The position numbers and the translations under genes are program-made. The notes beneath the pieces were generated by a model. The model did not search any database. It was not told where the DNA came from and saw nothing but the letters and a program-made list of their open reading frames with translations. A stretch of DNA of 64,000 nucleotides from Alexandriicola marinus (lineage in GTDB: Bacteria; Pseudomonadota; Alphaproteobacteria; Rhodobacterales; Rhodobacteraceae), in contig NZ_RBVZ01000001.1 of the NCBI RefSeq assembly GCF_004000435.1, forward strand, positions 907,327 through 971,326, written 5' to 3'. Shown here one piece after another: positions 50,639 through 60,349 of this stretch. Within the stretch, counting starts at the first letter, position 1. Every line of letters begins with the position of its first letter.

Positions 50639-53308
50639 TCACAGGATGAACAGATCGCGGTCGATATCCGGGTAAAGCGACATGTCACTCAGGGTCAGGG
50701 AAGCGTCTTCGTCGAACTGGAACACGATGCCCGACGTCGTCTGTGTCGCGGTCGAGAGCACGTCGTCGATATCGATCTGATCGAACAGTTCTCCAGCAAA
50801 CAGAATCTTGTCGAGGATCGGTTGAAAGCCTTCGATCGTGTCGTGCCCACTGGAGAAGACGAATTCGTCAGCCCCCTTCGAGCCGATCAGTGTGTCGTCG
50901 CCGGCGCCCCCGTCCAGATAGTTGGTGTCATAAAGCCCGGACACGTCCAACCACCAGTCGGCGCTGGACACTCCCGCCGTCGTGGTGGCGCCCGGATCAG
51001 ACATCGCCTCTGTCACGGTTTCAACCTCAGCGCCGCCGGCATCGAGCACATCGTTGCCATCACCGCCGAAAAGCCGGTCTGATCCGTCGCCACCAAACAG
51101 GATATCGTCACCGGTCTGGCCGTCGAGGTTATCCGCGCCCGTTCCACCGTACAACAGGTCGGCACCGTCACCGCCCCGGAGCCTGTCGGCATCCGCGCCG
51201 CCATGGATCTCGTCGTTTCCGACATTGCCATAGATCGTATCGGCGCCATCCTCGCTATAGAGCCTGTCATCGCCGTTCCAGCCGCTGATGACATCGGCCC
51301 CGGCGCCCCCGAAAAAGACGTCGGTGCCGCTGTTGCCCTCGAACAGGTCGTCGCCGTCCGTTCCGAACACGGCCTCGTTCTCGAGGGTGAGCATCACGAT
51401 CTCGTGGCTCTGATCGAACGTGACGGTCACAGTGTCGTTCGTAACGGCCAAATTCGCGCTTTGGCTGTCGACCGGTCCGAACGCCTCACCATCGACCGTG
51501 CCGACAGTCACGATCTGCGCCGCGGTGAAATGCCCGAACGCCGAGAGGTCGATCTCGAGGCTGAGTGTCGCGCCGTCGAGGTATCCTGCAGTGTAGAATA
51601 TGACGACCGAGGTCGTGGACCAGAACACCATCTCGCGGTAATCGGAGGGGTCGTCGGCATCGATGACCTCGTCGCGCGACGACGTGAGGAACTGATGACC
51701 GACGGCATTCTCCGACAACAGGCGAAAGACTTCCGCCGCCGGCGTCACGATGTCGTCGCTGGTGAATGTCAGCGCCGTCGTCGGGGAATTCTCTGGCCAG
51801 TATTTGTCCGAGCCGTTGAACCCCCATGCCGCGGCGAGATCGACCCCGTTTTCAAGGAACAACTGCGTCGCCAACAGGATGTTGCCCGCCGCCGCCAGCC
51901 CGGCCGGATAATTGCCTGCATCGCTGCTGTCGACCGTCCAGGCGGACACGAAGAATTCGACGTCATCGCGATCCCCGCCAAGCGCTTCGACCTGATCGAG
52001 CCAATAGTCGAGAATGTCGAAACGCTGATGGATCAGGGCCGAGTCCGACAGGATGTTCTCTGCATCAAGCGCAAGGAAGTGATGGCGCAACTTGTCGACG
52101 TTCAGAAGCGACTCGCCGACGATGTAGGCCATCATCTGGTCGACGATGAGAATGCGGTCGGCATAGGAATATTCTGCGCCGGGATCGAACGTCAAACCCT
52201 CCAGCCACGACACCAACGCATTGCCATTCTCGTCGAAATAGGTGTCGAAATAGCCCTGCTCCAGAAGGTCGACGAAATTGCCGCTTCCGATATTCATCTG
52301 AAACGCGATCTCATGGGCAATATCGCTGTCGCCCAGAACCTCGTCGATCAGATCGATGAACAGCCGCGAGAACAGGGCATGTTCGAGCGGGGTGGAATAA
52401 TTCTCGTTTCCGATCTCGAAGATGATGTTCTCGGGATATTTCCCGTCATTGAAGGCTCCGGATTTCACCCTCTCGAGGAACCCTCTCAAGTCTTCTTCGG
52501 CCAGAGACATCATCCGGTCCAGCTCGGCCGGATTTTTCAGGTCGACGCCCGAATAATACCGTCGGACGGGCAAGATCACGCTGATCGGGCAGTCCTGCTG
52601 GATCGCGGCGGCGAAGAGATCCGAAAGCGCGGCAAAACTGTTCGCGCTACCGTCCTTCTTGTCGGCCTCGAGAAGCGCGGGGTTTATCAACTCGGGAAAT
52701 GTCAGATCGAGGAAGAAAGCCGACCTGTCGGCGACGAGCAGATCGGAAAGCGCCACCGACGGATCGGCATAGATGACCTCTCCGTCTTCGACCAATCCCT
52801 TCTCGGTGAACGTTCCACCGGGTATGCGAATGAACGACATGCCAAACTCGGTGTAATCACCCATGAAGCTGTCGAAATCCTGATTGTTGATCAGGACACC
52901 ACCGAAGAGATCGGCACTCAATTCGACGATGTTGTCGAAATCGGTCTGGTAGGTGACGGAAAGGCGGTAGTCCGTATTGTCGGTTATGGAGACGATCCGG
53001 ACGGTCTGATCCGGGACGATGTTTCGTTCGCTGTCCTCCGAAACGAGATCGGATTCTGTGACAAGCACGTCGAATAGGGGTTGGCTGAATTTGAGAGAAT
53101 CCACCTTTGCAGATATTCGGCGGACCAGGGCGTCGGTTCCTGTTTCTTTAGAGGAAGGCTTGCCATCAATTGCGATGTCAAAGGAAGCGTTCTGATAATC
53201 CAAATGGTGAAAGATCTGATTTGAGAGTTTGTGCCGATCTTCCAAAAAAGGTTTACCCCCCGACGTTATGAGTTTATCGAAGAGCGGCGATGAAGACTGA
53301 TCCGACAT
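50639..53308 (-). CDS. Secreted RTX protein with glycosidase-like (clan GH-A type) domain
   Basis: An 889-residue protein without a signal peptide, as expected for type I secretion. The central part (about 100-600) resembles a TIM-barrel glycosidase: YPENIIFEIGNENYS has the acid/base Glu (residue 302) of the GNE motif, but the expected nucleophile position looks altered, FFVSAWTVDS (about 452-460) where a Glu before Trp is typical. Residues about 647-759 are nonapeptide RTX repeats (GGAGADVIS, GGDGADLLYGG and others) and the tail DTIEGF...LFIL is RTX-like. The ATG at 53308 is chosen; a TTG 37 codons earlier is possible. No type I exporter lies nearby. Confidence 0.78.
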   Translation of the reverse strand: MSDQSSSPLFDKLITSGGKPFLEDRHKLSNQIFHHLDYQNASFDIAIDGKPSSKETGTDALVRRISAKVDSLKFSQPLFDVLVTESDLVSEDSERNIVPDQTVRIVSITDNTDYRLSVTYQTDFDNIVELSADLFGGVLINNQDFDSFMGDYTEFGMSFIRIPGGTFTEKGLVEDGEVIYADPSVALSDLLVADRSAFFLDLTFPELINPALLEADKKDGSANSFAALSDLFAAAIQQDCPISVILPVRRYYSGVDLKNPAELDRMMSLAEEDLRGFLERVKSGAFNDGKYPENIIFEIGNENYSTPLEHALFSRLFIDLIDEVLGDSDIAHEIAFQMNIGSGNFVDLLEQGYFDTYFDENGNALVSWLEGLTFDPGAEYSYADRILIVDQMMAYIVGESLLNVDKLRHHFLALDAENILSDSALIHQRFDILDYWLDQVEALGGDRDDVEFFVSAWTVDSSDAGNYPAGLAAAGNILLATQLFLENGVDLAAAWGFNGSDKYWPENSPTTALTFTSDDIVTPAAEVFRLLSENAVGHQFLTSSRDEVIDADDPSDYREMVFWSTTSVVIFYTAGYLDGATLSLEIDLSAFGHFTAAQIVTVGTVDGEAFGPVDSQSANLAVTNDTVTVTFDQSHEIVMLTLENEAVFGTDGDDLFEGNSGTDVFFGGAGADVISGWNGDDRLYSEDGADTIYGNVGNDEIHGGADADRLRGGDGADLLYGGTGADNLDGQTGDDILFGGDGSDRLFGGDGNDVLDAGGAEVETVTEAMSDPGATTTAGVSSADWWLDVSGLYDTNYLDGGAGDDTLIGSKGADEFVFSSGHDTIEGFQPILDKILFAGELFDQIDIDDVLSTATQTTSGIVFQFDEDASLTLSDMSLYPDIDRDLFIL

Positions 53309-54315
53309 AGTGGAATCATCTGGAAAAGGTGATGACTCTAGGTCGCAATAAAAGGGGCCGGCAGAAAATTCGCCGGTCAAAACATCAGCAAAGATCGAAG
53401 TGCTATATCGCAACGACAAAGTGCGGAATCCTCAACAGATTTCCCAAAGTTCTTTCGAAAGCCCTGATCGTTTCATTCTCCGCTTCCATAGGAGCGACAT
53501 GCTGGATCAGGGCGTGAACAATTCCTGTTTCGGGTCAGCCGCTAACGTTCTTGGGCACCGGATATTTGCGCTCTCTTGCGTCAAGACATTTCCCACGGGA
53601 AACAAATGGTCGGTGCGCTCTCTCAGCGCATGACAGCCACTTCTATTTTCCGTTCAGGGATTGATTTGTCGCGACCTCGATGCCTGACCGCAATGCACGA
53701 GCCGCATGCTTGCGAACGACCCTGTTCTTCACGTCGGTCGGATATCGTAATTCGCTGGATTGGGGGTTTATCTTTGAGATTGTGGTTCAATCAAAAGATT
53801 TTTAGTCGGATCTATGGAAAATTTATTTATCCGAATGTCTCAATGGGTCGGTGAATTAGTTCATTTTGAATAAGGATTTGAGAACATGGTTCCTCCTTCT
53901 CAGGAGTAACCGAACGTTCAAGGCGCGCGGCCCGGTTGAAACGGGCGGGTCGATGGTCAGCTACGTTGATTGCGATGAACGCATTCCCGTCTGACATCCG
54001 CGCGGCAAGATCCGGCAGGTGTTGACCGAAGCTGTGAACGGCTCCGACGGTGCGTTGACCGTGCTTCAGCCCGCCCCAAGGGGTCCTCCGGCATGCCCGG
54101 GACGGCTGCACGCATGCCAGGCTCTTTCAGCAAGATCTGGGTTGCTTTTCCGAGTAAATCTGTCAGATTTTTGTCTGATATTCAGTCAGCAGCGCGAACC
54201 GGTGCAGTCTTTGAGGGTTCGCAAAGGGGCAGTCGGCTTCGGTGGTCTTCTCCGCGGCCGTCCGGTCAGTCGAAGACATTTCGCGGCAATCGCGCACACC
54301 ATTGACGAGAGTGAT
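53309..54315. other. About 1 kb without a real gene, AT-rich, holding a transposase remnant
   Basis: This stretch contains the upstream region of the RTX gene and a low-GC block (roughly 53420-53900) without a convincing gene. The open frames here have no recognisable product. Near its right part is a decayed transposase start (see 53953-54069). The composition differs from the flanking coding DNA, consistent with past insertion. Confidence 0.5.
53953..54069 (+). mobile_element. Decayed transposase N-terminus (IS5/IS1182-like)
   Basis: The plus frame reads MVSYVDCDERIPV, then a stop (TGA, 53992-53994), then HPRGKIRQVLTEAVNGSDG. IS5/IS1182-type transposases begin with a segment of the form SYVDLE.RIPA.HPLR.IR..V..AL. 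The agreement is good across about 30 residues before it decays. The stop, the missing rest of the gene and absent inverted repeats mark it as a relic. Confidence 0.45.
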
Positions 54316-56031
54316 GTGACCACAGCAATCGAGAGCTATATTTTCTATGAAATCGCCGCGCTTCTTGTCCTTGCGGCCGGGGTTGGCTTTGTCGGGTTGT
54401 TGCTGCGCCAGCCGCTCATCGTCAGTTTCATCGCGGTGGGGATCATCGCAGGGCCCTCGGTGCTCGATATCGCCCGCTCCGACGAGCAGATCGATCTGCT
54501 TGCCGAATTGGGCATCGCTGTCTTGCTGTTCCTTGTCGGCCTGAAGCTTGATTTCAATCTTGTCCGGACATTGGGGCCGGTCGCGTTGGTGACCGGGATC
54601 GGACAGGTGCTGTTCACGACGGTCTTCGGCTTCCTCATCGGCCTCGCCCTCGGGCTCAGCGCTCTTGTGGCGATCTATGTGGCGATCGCGCTGACCTTTT
54701 CGTCAACGATCATCATCGTGAAGCTTCTGTCCGACAAGCGCGAGATAGATGCCCTGCACGGGCGGATCGCACTGGGTTTTCTGATCGTGCAGGATATCGT
54801 CGTCGTGGTGGCGATGATCGCTTTGTCGGCCATAGGTGTGGGGGGCGCCGCGGCGGGAGACGAGAACGCGATGACAGAGGTCATGCGCGTCCTTGGCTAT
54901 GGCATCGCGATGTTGGCTTTCGTCGTGTTCTTCATTCGCTATGTGGCCAGTCCGCTGGTCGAGACGCTGTCGAAGGCACCGGAACTCTTGGTTTCCTTTG
55001 CCATCGGATGGGCAGCGTTGTTGGCCGCGATTGGCCATTACCTTGGCTTCGGCAAGGAACTCGGCGGGCTTCTGGCCGGTGTCTCGCTTGCCTCGACGCC
55101 CTTTCGCGAGGCGATCGCGGCGCGGCTTGCCTCCCTGCGCGACTTTCTGCTTCTGTTCTTTTTCATCGCGCTGGGGGCCTCGCTCGATCTCTCTGCTCTG
55201 GGTGCGAGTATTGGCCCGGCCATCGTCCTGTCGCTCTTTGTCCTGATCGGCAATCCGTTGATCGTGCTCGCGATCATGGGGGCGATGGGCTACCGCAAGC
55301 GGACCGGGTTCCTCGCCGGACTGACCGTTGCGCAGATCAGCGAATTCTCTCTGATCTTCATGGCGATGGGGGTGGCTATCGGACATGTAACGGAGGAGGC
55401 GCTAGGGCTGGTCACGCTGGTCGGGCTCGTGACCATTGCTGCATCGACCTACATGATCACCTATTCTCACCAGCTCTATGCCGTCTTCGAACCCGTCCTC
55501 GGGATTTTTGAACGCCGTCATCCGGAGGCGGAAGACAGCGGCTCGTCCGATGCCGACCAGGCCTATGATGCGATCCTGTTCGGCCTTGGCCGCTACGGGT
55601 TGGGTATCGCGTCGGAATTGCGGGATAGCGGCAAGAGAATTCTTGGGGTGGATTTCAGCCCCGAGGCCGTGCGTTTTGCCCGGGGACAGGGCTTCGAGGT
55701 CCTGTTCGGCGACGCAACAGATCCGGAGTTCCTCGGTCATCTTCCTCTCGGGCGGACGGAATGGCTGGTCATGGCCGTTCCCGAACACGACACCGGTCTG
55801 ACCCATGACGATCCGCGCCACACACTCCTCAGGGGCGCGCGCGCTCTTGGCTTCACCGGAAAGATCGCCGTCGCGGCACATCGGAGCACCACTGCCGAAA
55901 AGCTGCAGGCCGAACAGGCAGAACTGGTGCTGATGCCCTACAGGGATGCGGCCTTCGCCGCAGCCAGGATGATCGCAGGCGATGCGCCTGTGCCCGCGGT
56001 GGCGGTTGAGACCCCATCGGAGCGATTGTAG
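54316..56031 (+). CDS. KefB-like monovalent cation:proton antiporter with TrkA-N domain
   Basis: A 571-residue protein of the CPA2 family. The first 390 residues are about 12 membrane helices with a GLLLRQPLIVSFIAVGIIAGP start, TFSSTIIIVKLLSDK and the FLIVQDIVVVV core. The C-terminal TrkA-N (Rossmann) domain begins near residue 430 (AILFGLGRYGLGIASELRDSG). The GTG at 54316 gives the natural N-terminus; the ORF is open to the left, where the transposase relic lies. Likely role: potassium or sodium export coupled to protons. A universal stress protein gene follows after 14 bases. Confidence 0.85.
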   Translation: MTTAIESYIFYEIAALLVLAAGVGFVGLLLRQPLIVSFIAVGIIAGPSVLDIARSDEQIDLLAELGIAVLLFLVGLKLDFNLVRTLGPVALVTGIGQVLFTTVFGFLIGLALGLSALVAIYVAIALTFSSTIIIVKLLSDKREIDALHGRIALGFLIVQDIVVVVAMIALSAIGVGGAAAGDENAMTEVMRVLGYGIAMLAFVVFFIRYVASPLVETLSKAPELLVSFAIGWAALLAAIGHYLGFGKELGGLLAGVSLASTPFREAIAARLASLRDFLLLFFFIALGASLDLSALGASIGPAIVLSLFVLIGNPLIVLAIMGAMGYRKRTGFLAGLTVAQISEFSLIFMAMGVAIGHVTEEALGLVTLVGLVTIAASTYMITYSHQLYAVFEPVLGIFERRHPEAEDSGSSDADQAYDAILFGLGRYGLGIASELRDSGKRILGVDFSPEAVRFARGQGFEVLFGDATDPEFLGHLPLGRTEWLVMAVPEHDTGLTHDDPRHTLLRGARALGFTGKIAVAAHRSTTAEKLQAEQAELVLMPYRDAAFAAARMIAGDAPVPAVAVETPSERL

Positions 56032-56045
56032 CTTGAGGAATGGCC

Positions 56046-57020
56046 ATGAACATCGAAAAATCAGGCAAGATACTCGTTGTTGCGGACGCCAGCGAAAGCC
56101 AGATCGCTCTTGAGAGCGCGATGGCCCTTTCGGAGGTGCATTGCGCCTCCATTGAAATTGTCGCCTGCGTGGAACCTCCGCACGATCTGTCGATTCTCGC
56201 GCGCCTCTCTGGCTCGGATCCTTCCAGTCTGATCGAGGGGGCAGCAGAGCGCACCCGGACGGCGGTGCGCGAGAGACTTGAAGAAGTCGCACACGGTTCC
56301 AAATTCGATGTCACGATCCTGGTTGGCAAGGCCTATCAGGAGATCATCCGCCACGTTGCGCGCTCGGACTGCGACTTGGTCATCAAGAAGGCCGATCCGC
56401 TTGTCGGCATCAGTCGCGTCCTGTTTGCGAGCACCGACCAGCATCTGCTGCGCAAATGCCCGTGCCCCGTCTGGCTGCAGACGGAGACAGCGTCACGTCG
56501 GCCCAAGCGCATCCTGGCCGCGGTCGATCTCGATATTCTGGATGCGGCCGAGCCGGAGACATTGACCTCCTTGAACCGACGCGTCCTCGAGACCGCATGC
56601 ATGTTCGCGACGGAGCCAGACAGCGAAGTCATCGTTCTGCATGCCTGGGAGGCGATCGGCGAGGGGCTTGTCTGGGCATTTTCCGGCGGGAGTGCAGCGC
56701 GGATTTCCGCGGATCGATATGTCAACGAGATCCTCGCCACCCGGACCAAGGCGATGGATCAATTGCTTGCAGATGTCCGCAGCGAGGTCGGCCCCGGGCC
56801 CCGGCTGGTCCCTATTCTGGACCGTGGGTCGCCCGAGGCGGTCATACATGAGCAAAGCCGCGCGATCCCCGTGGATGTGGTTGTGATGGGGACCGTGGCC
56901 CGGACCGGGCTGAGCGGCGTGTTCATAGGAAACACGGCCGAAAATATCATCAACAGCCTCGCATGTCCGGTCATCGCCGTGAAACCGGACGGCTTCGTCA
57001 GCCCGCTTCTCGGCAACTGA
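56046..57020 (+). CDS. Tandem universal stress protein (UspA) domains
   Basis: A 324-residue cytosolic protein with two UspA domains in tandem. The first (about 5-145) includes KILVVADASES and SDCDLVIKKA; the second (about 155-318) has the ATP-binding G2xG9x[S/T] pattern in VVMGTVARTGLSGVFIGNTAENI, which the first lacks. UspA proteins respond to stress or growth arrest. The start follows GAGGA at the normal spacing, six bases after an earlier ATG. It is coupled to the antiporter gene, so a role in ionic stress is a fair inference. Confidence 0.88.
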   Translation: MNIEKSGKILVVADASESQIALESAMALSEVHCASIEIVACVEPPHDLSILARLSGSDPSSLIEGAAERTRTAVRERLEEVAHGSKFDVTILVGKAYQEIIRHVARSDCDLVIKKADPLVGISRVLFASTDQHLLRKCPCPVWLQTETASRRPKRILAAVDLDILDAAEPETLTSLNRRVLETACMFATEPDSEVIVLHAWEAIGEGLVWAFSGGSAARISADRYVNEILATRTKAMDQLLADVRSEVGPGPRLVPILDRGSPEAVIHEQSRAIPVDVVVMGTVARTGLSGVFIGNTAENIINSLACPVIAVKPDGFVSPLLGN

Positions 57021-57274
57021 TCCACCTCAGCGGATGTCTGACGTGGAATCGTCGCCCTCAACACGCAAGGGGACACATCGTGATCTGGCCAGAACTCCTG
57101 CGAACCGGTCGATTTCTTGAATTAACGACCGCGTGGCCTCAGCCGACAAACTGTCGTCACGGTTGCCTCATGACGGTAGGTTGGTCAGGGCCGTGGCCGC
57201 CGCCGGCCGAGCATCTATGGCTTGCCCGCCGTCCGATCACCTTGTGATCTGCGCCCGTCGCGATGCCTGCGTGG

Positions 57275-58321
57275 TCATGGGCCGGACGCGGTCATCACCT
57301 GCAATGTGATGGCTCCGGCATAGACGACGAGGATCGTGAGGCTCTCGACGCCGATGCGACCGGGTCCCCTGCGTTGACGCAGGATAAGCCCGCTCAGGAG
57401 GATCCCCGTCATCAGGATGGCCGTGAGGGTCCAGAACTGATCGTTCACCGTCGCGGCATGATAGATCGATCCGTCGCGATACGAGACATCTGCCGCAGTC
57501 AGGAACAAGGTGTCGAATGTATTGCCGCCGATGATCCCGCCCACGGCAAGCTGCAGGGCGCCGCGGCGCACGGCCGCGACCGTGGTAACCAGCTCCGGCA
57601 TCGAGGTCACGACAGCCGTGGCCAACGCGCCCATCAATGTCTCGGACAGTTCCAGCCGCGCTGTGATCGCGCCGGCGGTCTTTGCGATTGTCCAGCCCGC
57701 GCAGGCCATGAGCAGCATCAGGATTGCGAAGATCACGAAAAGCCGCGCGGTGCTGGTGTCACGTGACCCGTCGGTTTCGTCCTCCGGTCGGTCGGTGCGG
57801 GTGTCGTCCGTGTCGACCGGGCGCCACATCGGGGTTTCGTGCAGGGCACGGGTGGCGAACAAGGCCCCCACATAGATCGCGGGGATGACCAGCGACACCG
57901 GATGAATCGCGAAAACCGAGACTTCGGCCAGCGTGCTTGCCAGAAGCGGCAGGGTCAGCAGAACAATCAAGGTGACGGCTTGAAAGATGTTGGCAAGGTC
58001 CGCCGCGGCATGTTCCAGGTTGGCCTTCCGGTAGACGATGTCCGCCACAGCAAGAAAGGCCGTTTGCGCAGCGATGCCGCCAATGCTGTTGGCATAGGCC
58101 ATCGAGGCGTAGCCATCCCATGCCACCGTAACCGAGACGATGGTGCCGCTGAGCGAGGTTGCCATGCCCAGCAGGATTGCCCCCGCAATCGCTTCGCCGA
58201 TCCCCGTCCGGTCGGCAAGCCGGTCGACCAGTCCTGTGATCCACAATCCGGTCAGCAAGACCACGATGGCCGCCAGCGCAAAGAGGCCCAGCACGTCGTG
58301 GATCGGCCAATTGGCGAGCAT
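57275..58321 (-). CDS. Sodium/calcium exchanger-type (CaCA) membrane protein
   Basis: A 348-residue protein with about ten membrane helices. Two inverted alpha-repeat motifs of the CaCA family are visible: GIGEAIAGAILLGMATSLSGTIVSV in the first half and LMGALATAVVTSMPELVTTVAA in the second, the latter followed by GNTFDTLFLT. The usual acidic Glu is present in MPELVT but the first repeat has Leu-Ser (SLSGT) where many homologues have SLPE, an oddity. Start ATG 58321 after GGAGG. Convergent with the UspA gene. Confidence 0.82.
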   Translation of the reverse strand: MLANWPIHDVLGLFALAAIVVLLTGLWITGLVDRLADRTGIGEAIAGAILLGMATSLSGTIVSVTVAWDGYASMAYANSIGGIAAQTAFLAVADIVYRKANLEHAAADLANIFQAVTLIVLLTLPLLASTLAEVSVFAIHPVSLVIPAIYVGALFATRALHETPMWRPVDTDDTRTDRPEDETDGSRDTSTARLFVIFAILMLLMACAGWTIAKTAGAITARLELSETLMGALATAVVTSMPELVTTVAAVRRGALQLAVGGIIGGNTFDTLFLTAADVSYRDGSIYHAATVNDQFWTLTAILMTGILLSGLILRQRRGPGRIGVESLTILVVYAGAITLQVMTASGP

Positions 58322-58595
58322 GGCGGTTCCCTCCGGGTTCAGTTGGAATGCGCGCACGTCGGACGTGAGGTCGATCTTAGGGCGAACCTTCCCGGGCGTC
58401 TATCGGTGTGGGCCCCTTGTTCGCGGTCCGCCGACGCTGCGTGTGGCGGGGCGGCTTTGTTCTGCTGGTTGCGCCCCGAGCCATGAGGCCCATTCACGTT
58501 GGCATGCCGAGGCCAGCCGATCGCGGCTTGGCGAAAAGGGGAGCTTTGACGCTTTCATGCCGCGGGAGATCGGGCTGGGTCGTCGGTTTGAACGA

Positions 58596-59471
58596 TCAGG
58601 CCCCATCCCAGCGCTTCAACAGCCAGTACCACTGATCGGGATGCGCGCGGATTCGGGCCGAGAGGCTGTCATTGAAGGCGCGGGTCATGGTGAGGCTGTC
58701 GGTGGGCGTGATCGGAGCTTCGAAGATCACGTCGACCATGGAGCCGTCTTCGGTGCGGATCCCATAGGCCGGGATCATCGGGACATCGTATTTCAGCGCA
58801 AGCTGGGCCGCTGACAGGGAGGTCAGTGCGTCGTGCCCCAGAAACGGCAGTCGCACGCCTTCGGGATATTTCTCATCGAGCAGGATCGAGATGATCCCGC
58901 CGCCCTTGAGGTGCCGCACAAGGGCCATCGTGCCGGACCGGCCGGTCGACAGGATCGGCCGGCCCCCGGCCTCGATCCCGGCGCGAATCCGGCGCGCGTA
59001 ATGGCGGTTCTTGTGGGTGCGAATGATGGCCCCGCTTTCCATCCCGTGGGTCTTCAGAACCGCGCGAATGGCCTCCCATTGGCCGAAATGCCCCGACACG
59101 ATGATCGCCCCCTTGCCGGCGGCATGGGCCTGTTTCAACACCTCGAGCCCGGGGCCCGAGACGTTGAACTTGTGCGTCAGGGTCTGGAATTCCGCATCAT
59201 GATACAGTTCGAACAGCGTCCGCCCCATATGATGGCCCATGCTCTGACCGAGCTTTGCGCGCGCGTTTCGGGGCATATCCGGAAAGACGCGCCGCGCTTC
59301 GCGGTCAAAGGCGCGTGCGGCTGGCGGAAACCACCGCATCACGGCTTCCAGCGTTGTTCCGAGGCTTTTCGAGCGCGCATCGAAGGAACGCCCCCGCGAG
59401 ATCGTCAGCGCCGACCAGAGCGGAAGATACCGGACATGTTCGAACAGGGATTTCAGGCGCGCGGATATCAT
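58596..59471 (-). CDS. LpxL/HtrB-type lipid A acyltransferase
   Basis: A 291-residue lysophospholipid-type acyltransferase anchored by an N-terminal helix. The catalytic motif is SGHFGQWEAI (His-x4-Glu). Other signatures are GRTLFELYHD, GRSGTMALVRHLKGGGIISILLDEKYPEGVRLPFLGH and the end DQWYWLLKRW. It adds a secondary acyl chain to lipid A or a related glycolipid. It is far from the other lpx genes and may equally act on a different lipid. Its left neighbour is the cation exchanger; the right side is a large gap. Confidence 0.86.
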   Translation of the reverse strand: MISARLKSLFEHVRYLPLWSALTISRGRSFDARSKSLGTTLEAVMRWFPPAARAFDREARRVFPDMPRNARAKLGQSMGHHMGRTLFELYHDAEFQTLTHKFNVSGPGLEVLKQAHAAGKGAIIVSGHFGQWEAIRAVLKTHGMESGAIIRTHKNRHYARRIRAGIEAGGRPILSTGRSGTMALVRHLKGGGIISILLDEKYPEGVRLPFLGHDALTSLSAAQLALKYDVPMIPAYGIRTEDGSMVDVIFEAPITPTDSLTMTRAFNDSLSARIRAHPDQWYWLLKRWDGA

Positions 59472-60349
59472 GACGTTCTATCAGTGGTTTTCCGCCAAGA
59501 TCCAATGGCAAAAAACAGCCCGCGACCGGATGCCCTATGACGGCCGGTCAACGGAGGCGGATTGCCGGGCCGGGCAGGGGGCGCCGGGCCGCAAATCGAA
59601 GGGGGCCCGATCCCCGGGGACGGCGCCGATCCGGACAGGCCCCGCGTATTGCCCGAACTCGGGCATCGGCCATGCCGCCCACCCGATTGCCACATTTGAA
59701 CCTTCGGGAGGGGCCTGATTTCTCCTTGCTGCACGATTCGATGCTCCGGTTTCGGATCGTCTGGTGGTCAATCGCCACTCTCGACCGGCATTGATGCACC
59801 TTGGTGGATAAATCGCGGGCAAATGTGTCGTTTTTGGCCGCGAATAAGGCAGAAGCGTGGCGGGCGGCGACTTTCTACCAAGTTGGAAACAATCGAGGCG
59901 CCCGTTCTGGGCGTTCCTGCGCATTTCACCGCCAAACCGGCCATTTCTCGGGCAAAAGCCCTCCCGACTGATCCCGATGCCGAAACAATATGTGCGAGGT
60001 GAACCCCGATTTGCCGGCCATGCGGGGCAAGAATCGGGCGAACCGAGGCAATTGGGGTAATTTTGGGATGAATTTTCCCTTTGTCGTCTCAGACAGGGCC
60101 GGTAAACCTCTGTCTTGCCCACTGGGGGGCATTCCGGCCGTTGGGGCGGCCTATCGGCAAAACGTCGATGAAGCGAGTGGTGTCTGCGGCCGGGGGGCGA
60201 CCTCTCAAGCGGATGAAGAGCATGGTGGCTGGTCCGATGACCAGTCGCGGCACGCCAGCCGAACGCGGTTTTCGCGACGGCCCCCGTGTGTCTGTCGGTT
60301 TGGATGCGGTTCGCCCGCGGCCCGGTTCTGGGTGTTAGGAGTAAAGAAG
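59472..60349. other. 878-base gap, no gene recognised
   Basis: Upstream regions of the divergent LpxL-like gene and the RTX-Hint gene. Long open frames here are byproducts of high GC and have no recognisable product. An AGGAG site just before 60350 serves the RTX gene. I see no RNA gene or strong hairpin. Confidence 0.5.

Noticed and set aside
53576..53854. Plus-strand open frame of 92 codons before the transposase relic
   Set aside because: No recognisable protein, low-complexity Cys/Arg content, no ribosome site.
59690..59720. tRNA T-loop-like sequence in the gap before the RTX-Hint gene
   Set aside because: Only a partial T loop; no acceptor or anticodon stem can be formed.
59535..60122. 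Minus-strand frame of 195 codons before the RTX-Hint gene
   Set aside because: Rich in Arg, Pro and Gly as expected from noncoding GC-rich DNA; no motif.
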